Assembly (NCBI GenBank): GCA_902514945.1
Contig: CABXSO010000002.1
Location: forward strand, 1-64,000
Direction: 5' to 3'
Length of the DNA: 64,000 nt
Origin: an uncultured Pelagibacteraceae bacterium
Lineage (GTDB): Bacteria; Pseudomonadota; Alphaproteobacteria; Pelagibacterales; Pelagibacteraceae
In this document: positions 44,085 to 53,685 of the stretch, in pieces
How the letters are laid out: each line of letters starts with the position of its first letter
How positions within the stretch are numbered: the first letter of the stretch is position 1
Notes under the pieces: generated by a model
Told to the model about the DNA's origin: nothing
Databases searched by the model: none
What the model saw: the letters and a program-made list of their open reading frames with translations, nothing else
Made by a program: the position numbers and the translations under genes

Positions 44085-45413
44085 ATGAGTAAAAAAAGAA
44101 ATAATCCTGAAACCATTGCCATACATGGTGGTGATTACAGAAGCGACCCAGCAACTAATGCTGTTGCTGTGCCAATATATAGAACAACATCATATCAATT
44201 TCAAAGCACAGAGCATGCAGCAAATTTATTCGCATTAAAGGAATTTGGTAATATCTACACTAGGATTATGAATCCCACTAATGATGTTTTAGAAAAAAGA
44301 ATTGCAGCATTGGAAGGTGGATTATCTTGCGTAACAGTTTCATCTGGACAAACAGCTTCAAGTTTTGCAGTTCTAAATATTGCTCAATCCGGTGATAATA
44401 TTGTAAGTTCTACGGATCTTTATGGTGGAACAGTCTCATTATTTACACATACGTTGAGTAAACTTGGTATTGAAATAAGATATGCAGATCCAAGTGATCC
44501 TAAAAACTTTGAAAAAGCAATAGATGATAAGACCAGAGCTTTTTATGGTGAAACATTACCTAATCCATATTTAAGAGTGTTCCCTATCAAGGAAGTTTCT
44601 GATATTGGAAGAAAATACAATATTCCACTGATAATGGATAATACTGCTGCCCCAGTAATATGCAAACCAATAGAACACGGAGCAGCTGTTGTTATACATT
44701 CACTAACAAAATATATTGGTGGACATGGAACTGCTGTTGCCGGGAGCATAGTTGATAGCGGTAACTTTGACTGGACTGCAGATCCTAAAAGACAACCTTT
44801 ATTTAATGAACCTGATGCAAGTTATGGAGGTGTAGTTTGGGGAAAAGCTGTACCAGAGTTGACAGGAGCTAATGTACCTTTTGCAGTCAGAGCAAGAGTT
44901 TGTTTACTTAGAGATTTAGGTTCAGCTTTAGCACCAGATAATGCTTTTGCAATAATTCAAGGCCTTGAAACAGTGGCTCTAAGAATGAAACAGCATTGTG
45001 AAAATGCTGAAAAAGCAGTTAATTTCTTAAAGAAACACAAAGAAGTTACTAAAGTTATCTATTCAACAGAACACGAGAGGAAAATTGCTGATAGAGCTAA
45101 ACAATATCTAAAAGGTGGAAATGGACCAATGATTGGTATTGAACTCAAAGGTGGCATTGAGGCTGGAAAAAAATTTATTGAGTCTTTAAAAATGTTCTAT
45201 CATGTAGCTAATATTGGTGATGCAAGAAGTTTAGCTATACATCCTGCTAGTACTACTCATAGTCAATTAAATGAGAAAGAGTTAGCAGCATCAGGTGTGA
45301 CTCAAAGTTATGTTAGACTATGTATAGGTATTGAGCACATTGATGATATTATTGATGACTTAGATCAAGCGTTAAACAAATCCTCCAAAGGAAATTTAAA
45401 AGCTGTTAGTTAA
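44085..45413 (+). CDS. metY: O-acetylhomoserine sulfhydrylase
   Basis: PLP enzyme that makes homocysteine (or methionine from methanethiol) from O-acetylhomoserine. The Cys/Met-metabolism fold shows 'PIYRTTSYQF', 'YTRIMNPTNDVLEKRIAALEGG' region, 'SSGQTASSFAVLNIA' and the PLP lysine in 'HSLTKYIGGHGTAVAG'. The 442-residue length fits MetY. Control is through the tandem SAM aptamers directly upstream. SAR11 cells are thought to depend on reduced sulfur compounds, which makes this step central. Its stop region overlaps ctaA on the other strand by 8 nt. Confidence 0.95.
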   Translation: MSKKRNNPETIAIHGGDYRSDPATNAVAVPIYRTTSYQFQSTEHAANLFALKEFGNIYTRIMNPTNDVLEKRIAALEGGLSCVTVSSGQTASSFAVLNIAQSGDNIVSSTDLYGGTVSLFTHTLSKLGIEIRYADPSDPKNFEKAIDDKTRAFYGETLPNPYLRVFPIKEVSDIGRKYNIPLIMDNTAAPVICKPIEHGAAVVIHSLTKYIGGHGTAVAGSIVDSGNFDWTADPKRQPLFNEPDASYGGVVWGKAVPELTGANVPFAVRARVCLLRDLGSALAPDNAFAIIQGLETVALRMKQHCENAEKAVNFLKKHKEVTKVIYSTEHERKIADRAKQYLKGGNGPMIGIELKGGIEAGKKFIESLKMFYHVANIGDARSLAIHPASTTHSQLNEKELAASGVTQSYVRLCIGIEHIDDIIDDLDQALNKSSKGNLKAVS

Positions 45414-45453
45414 ATTTTGTATTTAAATAAAAAAAATAAATACTTGAACTAAC
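45405..45453. terminator. Stem-loop at the metY / ctaA junction
   Basis: gttagtt pairs with aactaac and, inside, gtattta with taaatac, separated by an internal loop and closed by an A-rich loop. A run of A follows on the + strand, giving U on the - strand transcript side. It overlaps both gene ends and may terminate convergent transcription. Confidence 0.4.
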
Positions 45454-46422
45454 TAAAAAAATTGAACTTATTTGGTGCATAGATGCAATATAAATCTGTG
45501 CACCATATAATACTGTAAAAATACCTAATATAATTTGAAGAATTATGAATATTCCTAAATAGTTAATAGATTTATATAAATCATGCATCTTGTTTACATA
45601 GACCATGCATAAGATCAAAACATAAAAGATTCCTATCAAATAAGCTAAATTACGGTGTATAAATTGCACTAAGGATGGATCACTTAAAGCAGTAACCTCA
45701 AAAAGATTATTTAAATTGTTATCATCAGGAAAGTATGAGTTACCCATCAGAGGCCAAGAATTATAGACTTTTCCAGCATCCATACCTGAAACAAAGGCAC
45801 CAATCAAAATTTGTAAAAAAATTAGAATTAAGAACAATAAAGGAATAAATATATTTAGTTTGTTTGTAATTTTTTTGGATATGTTAATCTTTAGATAATT
45901 CCAATAAATTAGAGATAAAATCAAAAAAGCAATAAGCAAATGCGCAGATAATCTAAAGTGACTCACGTCTACCCTTTCAATTAATCCACTACTAACCATA
46001 TACCAACCAATGAAACCTTGAAAGCATATTAGAAAAAATATGAAATATAAATTTAATAACCGAGAAAACTTTATTTTAAAAGAAAAGTAAATTAGTGGTA
46101 TCAAATATCCAAGACCAATCAATCTACCGAGAAATCGATGAGCCCATTCCCACCAAAAAATAACTTTAAATTCATTTAAAGTCATATTGTAATTTTGTAA
46201 TTTAAATTCAGGAATTTCTTTGTAGAGATTAAAATATATTATCCAATCATTATGGTTAGCAGGTGGAAAAAAACCAGAAAACAATTCCCATTCTGTTATC
46301 GAAAGACCCGAGTCAGTGAGTCTCGTTAAACCACCAACAATTATCATAAAAGAAATAATCCAAAACATTACAATTAACCAAATTGATAGCTGGTTGTTTA
46401 TTTTTGTATTTGTTGTGTACAT
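45406..46422 (-). CDS. ctaA: Heme A synthase (CtaA/COX15)
   Basis: Oxidises the C8 methyl of heme O to give heme A for cytochrome c oxidase. The 338-residue membrane protein has eight helices and the conserved histidine motifs: 'GGLTRLTDSGLSITEWELFSG' region near residue 28, 'WEWAHRFLGRLIGL', 'HLLIAFLI', 'QFIHRNLAYLIG' and 'ASMHQISSIFLV'. 'GAFVSGMDAGKVYNSWPLM' is typical of the alphaproteobacterial/mitochondrial type. Divergent from chorismate mutase over 43 bp. Confidence 0.96.
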   Translation of the reverse strand: MYTTNTKINNQLSIWLIVMFWIISFMIIVGGLTRLTDSGLSITEWELFSGFFPPANHNDWIIYFNLYKEIPEFKLQNYNMTLNEFKVIFWWEWAHRFLGRLIGLGYLIPLIYFSFKIKFSRLLNLYFIFFLICFQGFIGWYMVSSGLIERVDVSHFRLSAHLLIAFLILSLIYWNYLKINISKKITNKLNIFIPLLFLILIFLQILIGAFVSGMDAGKVYNSWPLMGNSYFPDDNNLNNLFEVTALSDPSLVQFIHRNLAYLIGIFYVLILCMVYVNKMHDLYKSINYLGIFIILQIILGIFTVLYGAQIYIASMHQISSIFLVSSSIYFFYLNTKFN

Positions 46423-46465
46423 GTGATGATAAATATAATAATTTTCATATTATCCAAATATATAA

Positions 46466-46756
46466 ATGTCGCCTTTAAAAATAAAAAAGCTTAATAAAAT
46501 AAGATTAGAATTAGATAAACTAGATAATTCGTTAATTAAAATAATTAAAAAAAGAACAAATTTAGTTAACCAGGTTCTAAAACTAAAAGATAAAAAGAAA
46601 GAGATTATAGATAATAGAAGAATAAAAATGATTTTAAGTAATATTAGAAAAAAATCTATTACGAATAAAATAGATCCTAAAATTACAAATCGTATTTGGA
46701 AAAATATGATTTGGTCCTATATTGATTACGAAAAAAGAAATTTCAAAAAGAAATAA
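46466..46756 (+). CDS. Chorismate mutase (AroQ type)
   Basis: Small helical enzyme converting chorismate to prephenate for phenylalanine and tyrosine. The 96-residue product shows 'IRLELDKLDNSLIKIIKKRTNLVNQVLKLK' style first helix (Arg and Asp conserved) and 'DNRRIKMILSNIRKKS'. It is Lys/Ile-rich but keeps the spacing of AroQ helices. Stands alone between divergent ctaA and convergent rpmG, whose end abuts it. Confidence 0.88.
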   Translation: MSPLKIKKLNKIRLELDKLDNSLIKIIKKRTNLVNQVLKLKDKKKEIIDNRRIKMILSNIRKKSITNKIDPKITNRIWKNMIWSYIDYEKRNFKKK

Positions 46757-46948
46757 TTATTTACTGTGAGGAGGAAGTTTTTTTTCAACGAAAACTTCAT
46801 GCTTTCTAGTGCTTGGATTATATTTTCTTGCAGACAGTTTGACCTTAGCTTTTTCACCACCAGCGGGTTTTTTTACGTAATAAAAAAAAGAGCTATCAGG
46901 TTTACTTTCAGGTACTAATCTAACTTTAATATGTGTTTTCTTTGCCAT
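46757..46948 (-). CDS. rpmG: 50S ribosomal protein L33
   Basis: bL33, 63 residues, without the zinc-binding cysteines found in the other L33 form. 'THIKVRLVPESK', 'FFYYVKKPAG' and 'SARKYNPSTRKHEVFVEKKL' identify it. A few extra residues in the middle make it longer than the usual 55. Its start overlaps the merR stop by one base. Confidence 0.93.
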   Translation of the reverse strand: MAKKTHIKVRLVPESKPDSSFFYYVKKPAGGEKAKVKLSARKYNPSTRKHEVFVEKKLPPHSK

Positions 46949-47331
46949 TATTTATAATCTTTTAAGTTTTTAACAATTTTAGAAATATTTAGAACTTTAT
47001 TTTTTAAATTGCTATTTCTTATAGAATTATTTGAAATTTCGTCAAGATTTAAAGTACTACCATAATTTGGGTTATTTAAGATTTTTTTAACCCCATTTAT
47101 TGTTAAACCCAAATCTTTAAGAAGAAACTTAATCTTTTTTAAAATATCAATTGTTTTTTGATCATAATATCTTCTGTTAGAATTTAAAAATTTTGGTTTT
47201 ATTTGCTTAAATTGTGTTTCCCAAAATCTAATAGTATGCGTTGACAATATTCCATTTTTTTTTGATTTTAACCCGAGAATTTTAGCCACTTCACCTATAG
47301 TTTTATAAGCGTTATCAAACTTATCAGTCAT
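46948..47331 (-). CDS. MerR family transcriptional regulator
   Basis: A 127-residue regulator with an N-terminal winged helix: 'YKTIGEVAKILGL', 'THTIRFWETQFKQIKPKF', 'RRYYDQKTIDILKKI' and 'FLLKDLGLTINGVKKIL'. I take the ATG that overlaps ihfA by 8 nt; a start further upstream would run through ihfA in another frame with non-conserved sequence. The ihfA-merR pair is standard in proteobacteria. No metal-binding cysteines are seen, so the signal is unknown. Confidence 0.9.
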   Translation of the reverse strand: MTDKFDNAYKTIGEVAKILGLKSKKNGILSTHTIRFWETQFKQIKPKFLNSNRRYYDQKTIDILKKIKFLLKDLGLTINGVKKILNNPNYGSTLNLDEISNNSIRNSNLKNKVLNISKIVKNLKDYK

Positions 47332-47620
47332 CTTTATTATTAATAAATTTTTTGAATTCCTTTGAAGGTTTAAATAAAACAACATCTCTACTTGATATAA
47401 TTTTTGCTTCCTTAGTCTTGGGATTTCTGCCAATTCGAGATTTTTTTTGTCTTATTGAAAAAGTGCCGAATTTTGACAATTTTAATTTTTTTTCATTTTT
47501 AATGTTAAAAATTATAGTTGATAAAAAATCATTTATTAAATTTTCAGAAACCTGTTTCGAGAAACCTAGTTGCATATATACTTGATTCACCAAGTCTTTT
47601 TTAGTTAAATTTATTCTCAT
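47324..47620 (-). CDS. ihfA: Integration host factor alpha subunit
   Basis: HU/IHF-fold DNA-bending protein. 'LTKKDLVNQVYMQLGFSKQ', 'VKLSKFGTFSIRQKKSRIGRNPKTKEA' style core (seen as 'LKLSKFGTFSIRQKKSRIG' and 'NPKTKEAKIISSRDVVLF') and the Pro at the arm tip are family marks. Length (98) fits IhfA. It lies 4 bp after plsX, where fabH would normally intervene, and overlaps merR. Confidence 0.93.
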   Translation of the reverse strand: MRINLTKKDLVNQVYMQLGFSKQVSENLINDFLSTIIFNIKNEKKLKLSKFGTFSIRQKKSRIGRNPKTKEAKIISSRDVVLFKPSKEFKKFINNKDD

Positions 47621-47624
47621 TTAA

Positions 47625-48626
47625 TTAAATATTTAGTTTAATTTTTTTTATTAAGTTTCCTTTAACAATTCTATTACAAACATCTAAGGAATTTGAAAAA
47701 CCAATATAATCTGTTCCACCATGGCTTTTGACAACAGGTGAATCTAATCCTAAAAAAATAGCACCATTATATAATCTTGGGTCTAGACGTTCTTTAAATT
47801 TTTTCAAATTAGAATAATTTAAAAATGATGAAACCTTTCCTAAAATGGAATTAGTCATTGATTTTTTAAGTTCTTTTATAATAAAGTTTGCTGTGCCCTC
47901 TGCGGTTTTAAGCGCAATATTACCTGTGAACCCGTCAGAAATTATAACATTAACATCACCATCCATTATTTGATTACCTTCAATATATCCAGCAAAGTTG
48001 TAATTAGAAGTTTCTTTTGTATTTAAGATTTTAAAAGTTTCCTTAATTGTTTCATTACCTTTGAGCTCCTCAGATCCAATATTTAACAGACCTATATTTG
48101 GTTTTTTATCAGGATATAATGATGTATACAGAGATGCACCCATAATTGAAAAATCAAATAAATTTTTTGAACTACACTCAATATTTGCACCCAAGTCTAA
48201 CACAACACTCATTCCACTTTTATTAGGCCATAAAGCAGAAAGTGCTGGTTTGTCAATATTTTCAATCATTTTTAAATTTAATTTTGCAATAACTAATAAA
48301 GCTCCAGTGTTTCCTGCAGATATAATTATATCAGTCTCTTTTTTTTTTACACTTTCTATGGCCAACCACATACTGGTATCTTTTCCTCTTTTAGCTGCTT
48401 CTAATGGACTATCTGTACTAAGAATAAAATTTTCTGTATGAACAATTTCAAAATTATTATTATTTATCTTGTCATTAATTAATACTTCAATTTCTTTCTT
48501 GTTACCAAAAATCTTAAAAAAAATTTTTTTATTTTTTTGATGATTATAAATTAAGCCATCAATGACTTTCTTGGGAGAGTTGTCACCACCCATTGCATCA
48601 ATTGCAATTTTTACAAAATCCGACAT
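47625..48626 (-). CDS. plsX: Phosphate acyltransferase PlsX
   Basis: Makes acyl-phosphate from acyl-ACP, the first step of membrane phospholipid synthesis with PlsY. The 333-residue protein shows 'IAIDAMGGDNSPKKVIDG', 'VSAGNTGAL' (as 'IISAGNTGALL'), 'DGFTGNIALKTAEG' and 'SHGGTDYIGFSNSLDVC'. Sits behind rpmF in the conserved rpmF-plsX order; fabH, the usual next gene, is not present here. Confidence 0.96.
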   Translation of the reverse strand: MSDFVKIAIDAMGGDNSPKKVIDGLIYNHQKNKKIFFKIFGNKKEIEVLINDKINNNNFEIVHTENFILSTDSPLEAAKRGKDTSMWLAIESVKKKETDIIISAGNTGALLVIAKLNLKMIENIDKPALSALWPNKSGMSVVLDLGANIECSSKNLFDFSIMGASLYTSLYPDKKPNIGLLNIGSEELKGNETIKETFKILNTKETSNYNFAGYIEGNQIMDGDVNVIISDGFTGNIALKTAEGTANFIIKELKKSMTNSILGKVSSFLNYSNLKKFKERLDPRLYNGAIFLGLDSPVVKSHGGTDYIGFSNSLDVCNRIVKGNLIKKIKLNI

Positions 48627-48644
48627 CTTGAGATATTAAATTAT

Positions 48645-48827
48645 TTAGTCTTTAGGGTCTATAACTTGACGACCTTTGTACATGCCAGTTTTTAGATCTA
48701 AATGATGAGATAATCTATACTCACCGGATTTTTTATCTTCAACAACGTTTTTTGATGAGAATTTCATATTCTGAGCTCTCCTCATTCCTGTTCGTGATGG
48801 GGTTTGTTTTCGTTTAGGTACAGCCAT
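48645..48827 (-). CDS. rpmF: 50S ribosomal protein L32
   Basis: bL32, 60 residues, cysteine-free form. '[19 protein letters not shown]' at the N-terminus and '[18 protein letters not shown]' at the C-terminus match the alphaproteobacterial type. Two bases separate it from the bc1-chaperone gene, and 18 bp from plsX. Confidence 0.96.
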   Translation of the reverse strand: MAVPKRKQTPSRTGMRRAQNMKFSSKNVVEDKKSGEYRLSHHLDLKTGMYKGRQVIDPKD

Positions 48828-48829
48828 AA

Positions 48830-49291
48830 TTATTGGTTAATTACACTTTTTAAGTAAGAATTTAAAGTTTTTTTTGAGAGATTTTCTAAATATTTATCAA
48901 AATATTCTACCAATTCATCGATATTTGTAAAATTTTCCAAAAATTTTGAAATGATTTCTTTTTTTTTTACTAAACTATTGTCGTTCCAAAAATGAATATC
49001 TGATATAATAGCATGAAAAACATTTATATAGTCTTTCATTTTCTTATTAATGGATTGATCACCATAACCTATTTCTCTTATACTTAGTTCTAGTTGTCTA
49101 AAATTGAAATCATAAATATCTTGAAGTAGTTTTTCATTTTCTACATTTTTAAAATTCTTAAGAAAAAAAGCAAAATGTAAAAGAAAAACAATTAAGCGGT
49201 CATTAAAACTATCTTGTTTATTGAGACTTTTATAAAGTAATTTATTAGTGGTTAATTTAATTAAATTGTTATAAAGATTTATGTAACTCAT
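48830..49291 (-). CDS. Ubiquinol-cytochrome c chaperone (CBP3-like)
   Basis: Homologue of mitochondrial CBP3, an assembly chaperone of the cytochrome bc1 complex. '[24 protein letters not shown]' region and '[16 protein letters not shown]' are the family core. 153 residues, somewhat short. It lies where alphaproteobacteria encode it, next to bamE; the DUF177 (yceD) gene that often follows is absent. Its ATG is only 3 bp from the divergent bamE ATG. Confidence 0.85.
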   Translation of the reverse strand: MSYINLYNNLIKLTTNKLLYKSLNKQDSFNDRLIVFLLHFAFFLKNFKNVENEKLLQDIYDFNFRQLELSIREIGYGDQSINKKMKDYINVFHAIISDIHFWNDNSLVKKKEIISKFLENFTNIDELVEYFDKYLENLSKKTLNSYLKSVINQ

Positions 49292-49294
49292 ATA

Positions 49295-49759
49295 ATGAAA
49301 ATATTATTAATTATTTTAACTTTATTTTTATCTAATTGTAAATTAAATAAAATTGTTAAACATCATGGGATACATAATTTGGAGAATAAAAGTAAAGAAT
49401 TGACAATAAATAGTTCTAATATTAATGATATTAATAAAATTCTTGGACCACCTTCTTCAACTAGTTATTTTGATAATGATGTATTAATTTATATTGAGCA
49501 AAAAACATCAAATTCAAAATTACTAAAACTTGGAAAGAGAAAACTTATTGCTAACAATGTTCTTCTGCTAGAAATTGATAATCGAGGGATGCTTATTAAA
49601 AAAGAATTATTAAATAAAAATGATATTAATGAACTACGAGTTTCAATGAAAAAAACTGACGTCAGTAGTGATAAAGACTCATTTTTAATTAAAAGCTTAT
49701 CTAATGTAATGAAAAAAATAGATGATCCACTAGGAAAAAAAAGAGGTGAAGTAAAATAA
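49295..49759 (+). CDS. bamE: Outer-membrane assembly lipoprotein BamE
   Basis: Lipoprotein of the BAM complex that inserts beta-barrel proteins into the outer membrane. Signal ends in lipobox 'LFLSNC' (Cys15). The SmpA/OmlA fold shows 'INDINKILGPPSSTSYFDND' style text (seen from residue 44) and 'VLLLEIDNRGML'. The C-terminal extension is typical of alphaproteobacteria. Divergent from the bc1 chaperone with a 3-bp gap between start codons; convergent with hppA with a 1-bp gap. Confidence 0.85.
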   Translation: MKILLIILTLFLSNCKLNKIVKHHGIHNLENKSKELTINSSNINDINKILGPPSSTSYFDNDVLIYIEQKTSNSKLLKLGKRKLIANNVLLLEIDNRGMLIKKELLNKNDINELRVSMKKTDVSSDKDSFLIKSLSNVMKKIDDPLGKKRGEVK

Positions 49760-49760
49760 T

Positions 49761-51866
49761 CTATCCAGCTATAACTGCTAATAACAATAGTGCTACTATA
49801 TTTGTTATTTTAATCATAGGATTCACTGCGGGACCAGCTGTATCTTTATATGGGTCACCAACAGTATCTCCAGTTACAGCAGCCTTATGAGCTTCAGATC
49901 CTTTACCACCATGATTACCATCTTCAATAAATTTTTTCGCATTATCCCATGCACCACCGCCTGCAGTCATAGATACGGCAACAAAAAGTCCCGTAATTAT
50001 AACTCCTAATAACATGGCACCCACAGATGCAAGAGCAGCTACTTGACCCCCAATTGATAAAATTATGAAATACAAAACAACAGGTGAAAGAACTGGTAAT
50101 AATGAGGGAATAATCATTTCCTTTATCGCTGCAACTGTTAACAAATCAACTAATTTTGCATAATCAGGTTTTTGTTTTCTTTTCATTATTCCTGGATATT
50201 TTTTGAATTGTCTTCGAACTTCGACAACTACAGCCCCACCTGCTCTACCAACAGCTTGCATTCCCATTGATCCAAATAAGTATGGTAACATTCCACCGAT
50301 TAATAAACCAACAACAACGTAAGGATTAGATAAGTCAAAGGTAACCACAATGCCTTCTAATGCAGAGCCTGCTTCTTTAGAAAAATGTTTAATATCCTCA
50401 GTATACGCTGCGAATAAAACTAGTGCCCCTAGTCCGGCGGATCCAATAGCATAACCTTTGGTAACCGCTTTCGTTGTGTTACCAACAGCATCAAGTGCAT
50501 CTGTAGTTTTTCTTACTTTTTTATCTAAATTTGACATTTCTGCTATTCCGCCGGCGTTATCAGTTACAGGACCGTATGCATCTAAAGCTACAACCATACC
50601 AGCTAATGCAAGCATCGTTGTTACAGCAATCGCAATACCGAATAAGCCAGCAATTAAATTTGTAATTAATATTCCCGCAACAATAATTAATGCTGGGATA
50701 GCTGTTGCTTCCATTGATACAGCTAAACCTTGAATAACATTCGTACCATGGCCAGTAGTTGAAGACAAAGCCACTGATTTTACAGGTCTATAACCTGTTC
50801 CAGTGTAATATTCAGTAATCCAAATTAATAACCCGGTAATTATAAGACCAATCACACCACAATAATATAAATCTTTACCATTAAAAGTTTTATCATTTAC
50901 TGTAAATTCACTAGTAAAACCAATTACATAATCAGTGACAGGCCATAATATCACAAGTGATGTAATAGCTGAAACAACAAAACCTTTGTATAAAGCATTC
51001 ATAACATTATTATTTTTTCCAAGTTTTACAAAAAAAGTACCAATTATAGATGTTATTAAACATGCAGCTCCGATTGAGAGAGGATAAATCATCATGTTTA
51101 AATCACCAATAAAAAAAATCGATGATAAAACCATTGTTGCTACGATTGTAACAGCATAAGTCTCAAATAAGTCTGCAGCCATACCTGCACAGTCACCAAC
51201 ATTATCTCCAACATTATCAGCAATTACAGCAGGATTTCTTGGATCATCTTCGGGTATCCCTGCCTCGACTTTACCAACTAAATCAGCACCAACGTCTGCT
51301 CCTTTAGTAAAAATTCCTCCTCCTAATCTTGCAAAAATTGAGATTAGAGATGCCCCAAAACCTAATGCTACAAGCGCGTTTACAATTTCTCTTTCCTCAA
51401 CATTAAATTTTAACAATAAATAATAATAAACAGCTATGGATAATAAAGCTAATCCAGCAACTAACATTCCAGTTACAGCCCCAGATTTAAAAGCTACTGA
51501 AAGACCTTCAGCCAAACCTTTTCTTGAAGCTTCTGCGGTTCTAACATTTGCTTCGACTGAAACCAACATACCAACATAACCAGCTATTCCAGACAATGCT
51601 GCACCAATTAAATAACCAAGACCAACTAATGGGCTAAATGCGATACTAACAATAACCAACACAACTGTTCCAACAATTGCAATAGTTTTATACTGTCTTG
51701 CTAAATATGCTTTCGCGCCTATTTGAATTGCAGATGCTATGTCTTGCATTTTTGAATTTCCAGCACTTGAACTTAAAATATTTTTTCCAGTTAAAAATCC
51801 ATAAACTATAGATAATAAACCAGCGACGATTGTGTATAGTAGAATTGTTTCAACTGTTTCGTTCAT
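49761..51866 (-). CDS. hppA: Proton-pumping membrane pyrophosphatase, K+-independent type
   Basis: Couples pyrophosphate hydrolysis to proton export across the inner membrane. The 701-residue protein has about sixteen helices, the substrate motif '[20 protein letters not shown]' (about residue 182) and '[16 protein letters not shown]', and '[19 protein letters not shown]' near the end. In '[13 protein letters not shown]' the lysine after GNTT marks the potassium-independent subfamily. In a streamlined marine cell it would save energy from biosynthetic pyrophosphate. Confidence 0.97.
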   Translation of the reverse strand: MNETVETILLYTIVAGLLSIVYGFLTGKNILSSSAGNSKMQDIASAIQIGAKAYLARQYKTIAIVGTVVLVIVSIAFSPLVGLGYLIGAALSGIAGYVGMLVSVEANVRTAEASRKGLAEGLSVAFKSGAVTGMLVAGLALLSIAVYYYLLLKFNVEEREIVNALVALGFGASLISIFARLGGGIFTKGADVGADLVGKVEAGIPEDDPRNPAVIADNVGDNVGDCAGMAADLFETYAVTIVATMVLSSIFFIGDLNMMIYPLSIGAACLITSIIGTFFVKLGKNNNVMNALYKGFVVSAITSLVILWPVTDYVIGFTSEFTVNDKTFNGKDLYYCGVIGLIITGLLIWITEYYTGTGYRPVKSVALSSTTGHGTNVIQGLAVSMEATAIPALIIVAGILITNLIAGLFGIAIAVTTMLALAGMVVALDAYGPVTDNAGGIAEMSNLDKKVRKTTDALDAVGNTTKAVTKGYAIGSAGLGALVLFAAYTEDIKHFSKEAGSALEGIVVTFDLSNPYVVVGLLIGGMLPYLFGSMGMQAVGRAGGAVVVEVRRQFKKYPGIMKRKQKPDYAKLVDLLTVAAIKEMIIPSLLPVLSPVVLYFIILSIGGQVAALASVGAMLLGVIITGLFVAVSMTAGGGAWDNAKKFIEDGNHGGKGSEAHKAAVTGDTVGDPYKDTAGPAVNPMIKITNIVALLLLAVIAG

Positions 51867-51942
51867 ATAAACCTTGAGTTATTAGTTGTTAATTTTAAAG
51901 GCGGACAATACAAAAAAAGGTAAAAAAGACAACGATTAACTT

Positions 51943-52902
51943 TCAAAATTCATGTTTGTAAGCGGTATTAATAGCCTTAATTTGCTTACCTTTTACATCA
52001 ATTATCCTAGAATTTTTTTTGCCTGATATGATTTTACCAATTTTTGTAATTTTTACTCCTAATTTTTTTGAGATCCTTTTAATGATTCTGCTTTTATTTA
52101 AACTTGCCGTGAATAAAATTTGATAATCATCTCCATTTGTAACGGTATTAATCTTTTTAAATTTTTTTTTAGATATTAACTTTTTCAAGTTTAAAGATAT
52201 TGGTATTTTATTCTCATTTATTAAAAAAGAAAAATTTTGTCTATTAACCATTTTTTCTAAATCTCCAATAAGACCATCAGAAATATCTATTGAGGTGTTT
52301 GCAAATTTCAATAAATAATTGGTTAATTTAATTTGTAACTCTGGATGGAAATATTTTTTTATAAAGAAATTAGAAATTTTTTTGTTAATTGTAATCTTAT
52401 TTTTTAAAATCTGGAGACCTATATAACTATCTCCTATATTTCCTGTTACATAAATATCATCATTTAATTTAGCCTTATTTCTATAAACTATTTTTTTTGA
52501 ATAACCTAATGAGGTAATGGTAAAACTTAATTTGTTTGAAAAAGTAGTATCGCCACCACATAAATTAAGGTTATATATTTTTTGCTCTTTTTTAAGTGAT
52601 TTTGAAATTTGTAGTAAGTTTTTTTTAGAGAATGTTTTACTGTTTCCAGAACCTGAAATAAAATAAAATTTTGGCACCACCCCTTTACAAATCAAATCAG
52701 ATATGGATGATCTTAATATTTTTTTGATAACAAAGTTAGGTGAGTTAAAATTAACAAAATGAATACCATTAATATAAGTATCGACAGAAATTACTACACC
52801 TTTTTTTTTATCAAAAAAAACATCATCATTAAGATTAAGTGCAGCTTTATTTTTCTTAGAAATTTTAGAAAAATAATTATTTATTAATTCAAATTCATGC
52901 AT
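51943..52902 (-). CDS. thiL: Thiamine-monophosphate kinase
   Basis: Phosphorylates thiamine monophosphate to the active cofactor. The PurM-like fold shows 'LNDDVFFDKKKGVVISVDTYI' region near residue 23, 'KKILRSSISDLICKGVVPKF' (normally 'RxNLSDLAAMGA'), 'YVTGNIGDSYIGLQIL', and 'NTSIDISDGLIGDLEKM'. 319 residues, normal length. Overlaps nusB by 8 nt. The nusB-thiL pair is widely conserved. Confidence 0.93.
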   Translation of the reverse strand: MHEFELINNYFSKISKKNKAALNLNDDVFFDKKKGVVISVDTYINGIHFVNFNSPNFVIKKILRSSISDLICKGVVPKFYFISGSGNSKTFSKKNLLQISKSLKKEQKIYNLNLCGGDTTFSNKLSFTITSLGYSKKIVYRNKAKLNDDIYVTGNIGDSYIGLQILKNKITINKKISNFFIKKYFHPELQIKLTNYLLKFANTSIDISDGLIGDLEKMVNRQNFSFLINENKIPISLNLKKLISKKKFKKINTVTNGDDYQILFTASLNKSRIIKRISKKLGVKITKIGKIISGKKNSRIIDVKGKQIKAINTAYKHEF

Positions 52903-53299
52903 TATTAGATCTTAGTTTTTTTCCTAAATTATCTAATAGAGCGTTTAGATATTTTGTTTGCGAATTTTCTATGAAAAAATTTGATGAGTTTAAATATTCT
53001 TTGATAATAATATTTATAGATAGATTGGGTTTATACATAAATTCGTAAGTTGCTGCTTTTAAAATTGTTTGTAAGATTTTATCTAATTTTTCAAAAGTAA
53101 AATCCTCTCCAAGTTTATTGTTTAATTCATCAAGTATAAGGTCATTTCTTTCAATAGTCCCATAAACTATATCTTTAATAAATTTTTTGAATCTATGTTT
53201 AGGAAAGTCTAAATCATTTTCATCATTATAAAATTTACTATATAATTTTTGAATTATAATTACTCTTGGATTATTTTTCGGATTAAAGTGAGTTCTCAT
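52895..53299 (-). CDS. nusB: Transcription antitermination factor NusB
   Basis: All-helical RNA-binding protein that, with NusE/S10, sets up antitermination on rRNA operons. The 134-residue frame keeps the helix pattern and marks such as 'RAATYEFMYKPNLSINIIIKEY' like text (here 'LKAATYEFMYKP') and 'KYLNALLDNLGKKL'. It is divergent in sequence, and the position between ribH and thiL supports the call. Overlaps ribH by 4 nt and thiL by 8 nt. Confidence 0.9.
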   Translation of the reverse strand: MRTHFNPKNNPRVIIIQKLYSKFYNDENDLDFPKHRFKKFIKDIVYGTIERNDLILDELNNKLGEDFTFEKLDKILQTILKAATYEFMYKPNLSINIIIKEYLNSSNFFIENSQTKYLNALLDNLGKKLRSNNA

Positions 53300-53685
53300 T
53301 TTAACGACAAAATAGAAATTACAGCTTTTGCAGCTTCCGCACCTTTTATCTTTCTAGCTTTAGCTTGTGACATATTCAGGCAAGTAATTATTCCATTACC
53401 AATAGGTTTTTTACTTGTAATTGATAAACCCATTATTGCATTTATTGAAGCTTGAGAAATAAAATCAAAGTGTGGAGTTTTTCCTTTAATAACACAACCA
53501 AGGGCTAAAAAGGCATCATATTTATTAATATTCCGTGAAATAACCACAGGTATTTCAAAAGTGCCTGGTACTTCAATTATTTTAACCCTGCTCGTTTTGG
53601 GGATTAATTTTAAAGCACTACTAATCAAACCTCTTGCAATATCTTTGTAATAGTTTGCAGAAACAATAAGAATTTTTTTTTTCAT
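53296..53685 (-). CDS. ribH: 6,7-dimethyl-8-ribityllumazine synthase
   Basis: Penultimate step of riboflavin synthesis; forms lumazine from the dihydroxybutanone phosphate made by RibB. 'VPGTFEIPVVISRNI', 'LGCVIKGKTPHFDFISQAS' with the catalytic His, and 'PIGNGIITCLNMSQAKARK' identify it. At 129 residues it is short, as in some alphaproteobacteria. It overlaps the RibB start/stop junction by one base and nusB by 4 nt. Confidence 0.95.
   Translation of the reverse strand: MKKKILIVSANYYKDIARGLISSALKLIPKTSRVKIIEVPGTFEIPVVISRNINKYDAFLALGCVIKGKTPHFDFISQASINAIMGLSITSKKPIGNGIITCLNMSQAKARKIKGAEAAKAVISILSLK

Noticed and set aside
47332-47433. Longer MerR start giving 34 more residues
   Set aside because: The extra part runs inside ihfA in another frame and is unlike MerR proteins; the 8-nt overlap start is typical here.
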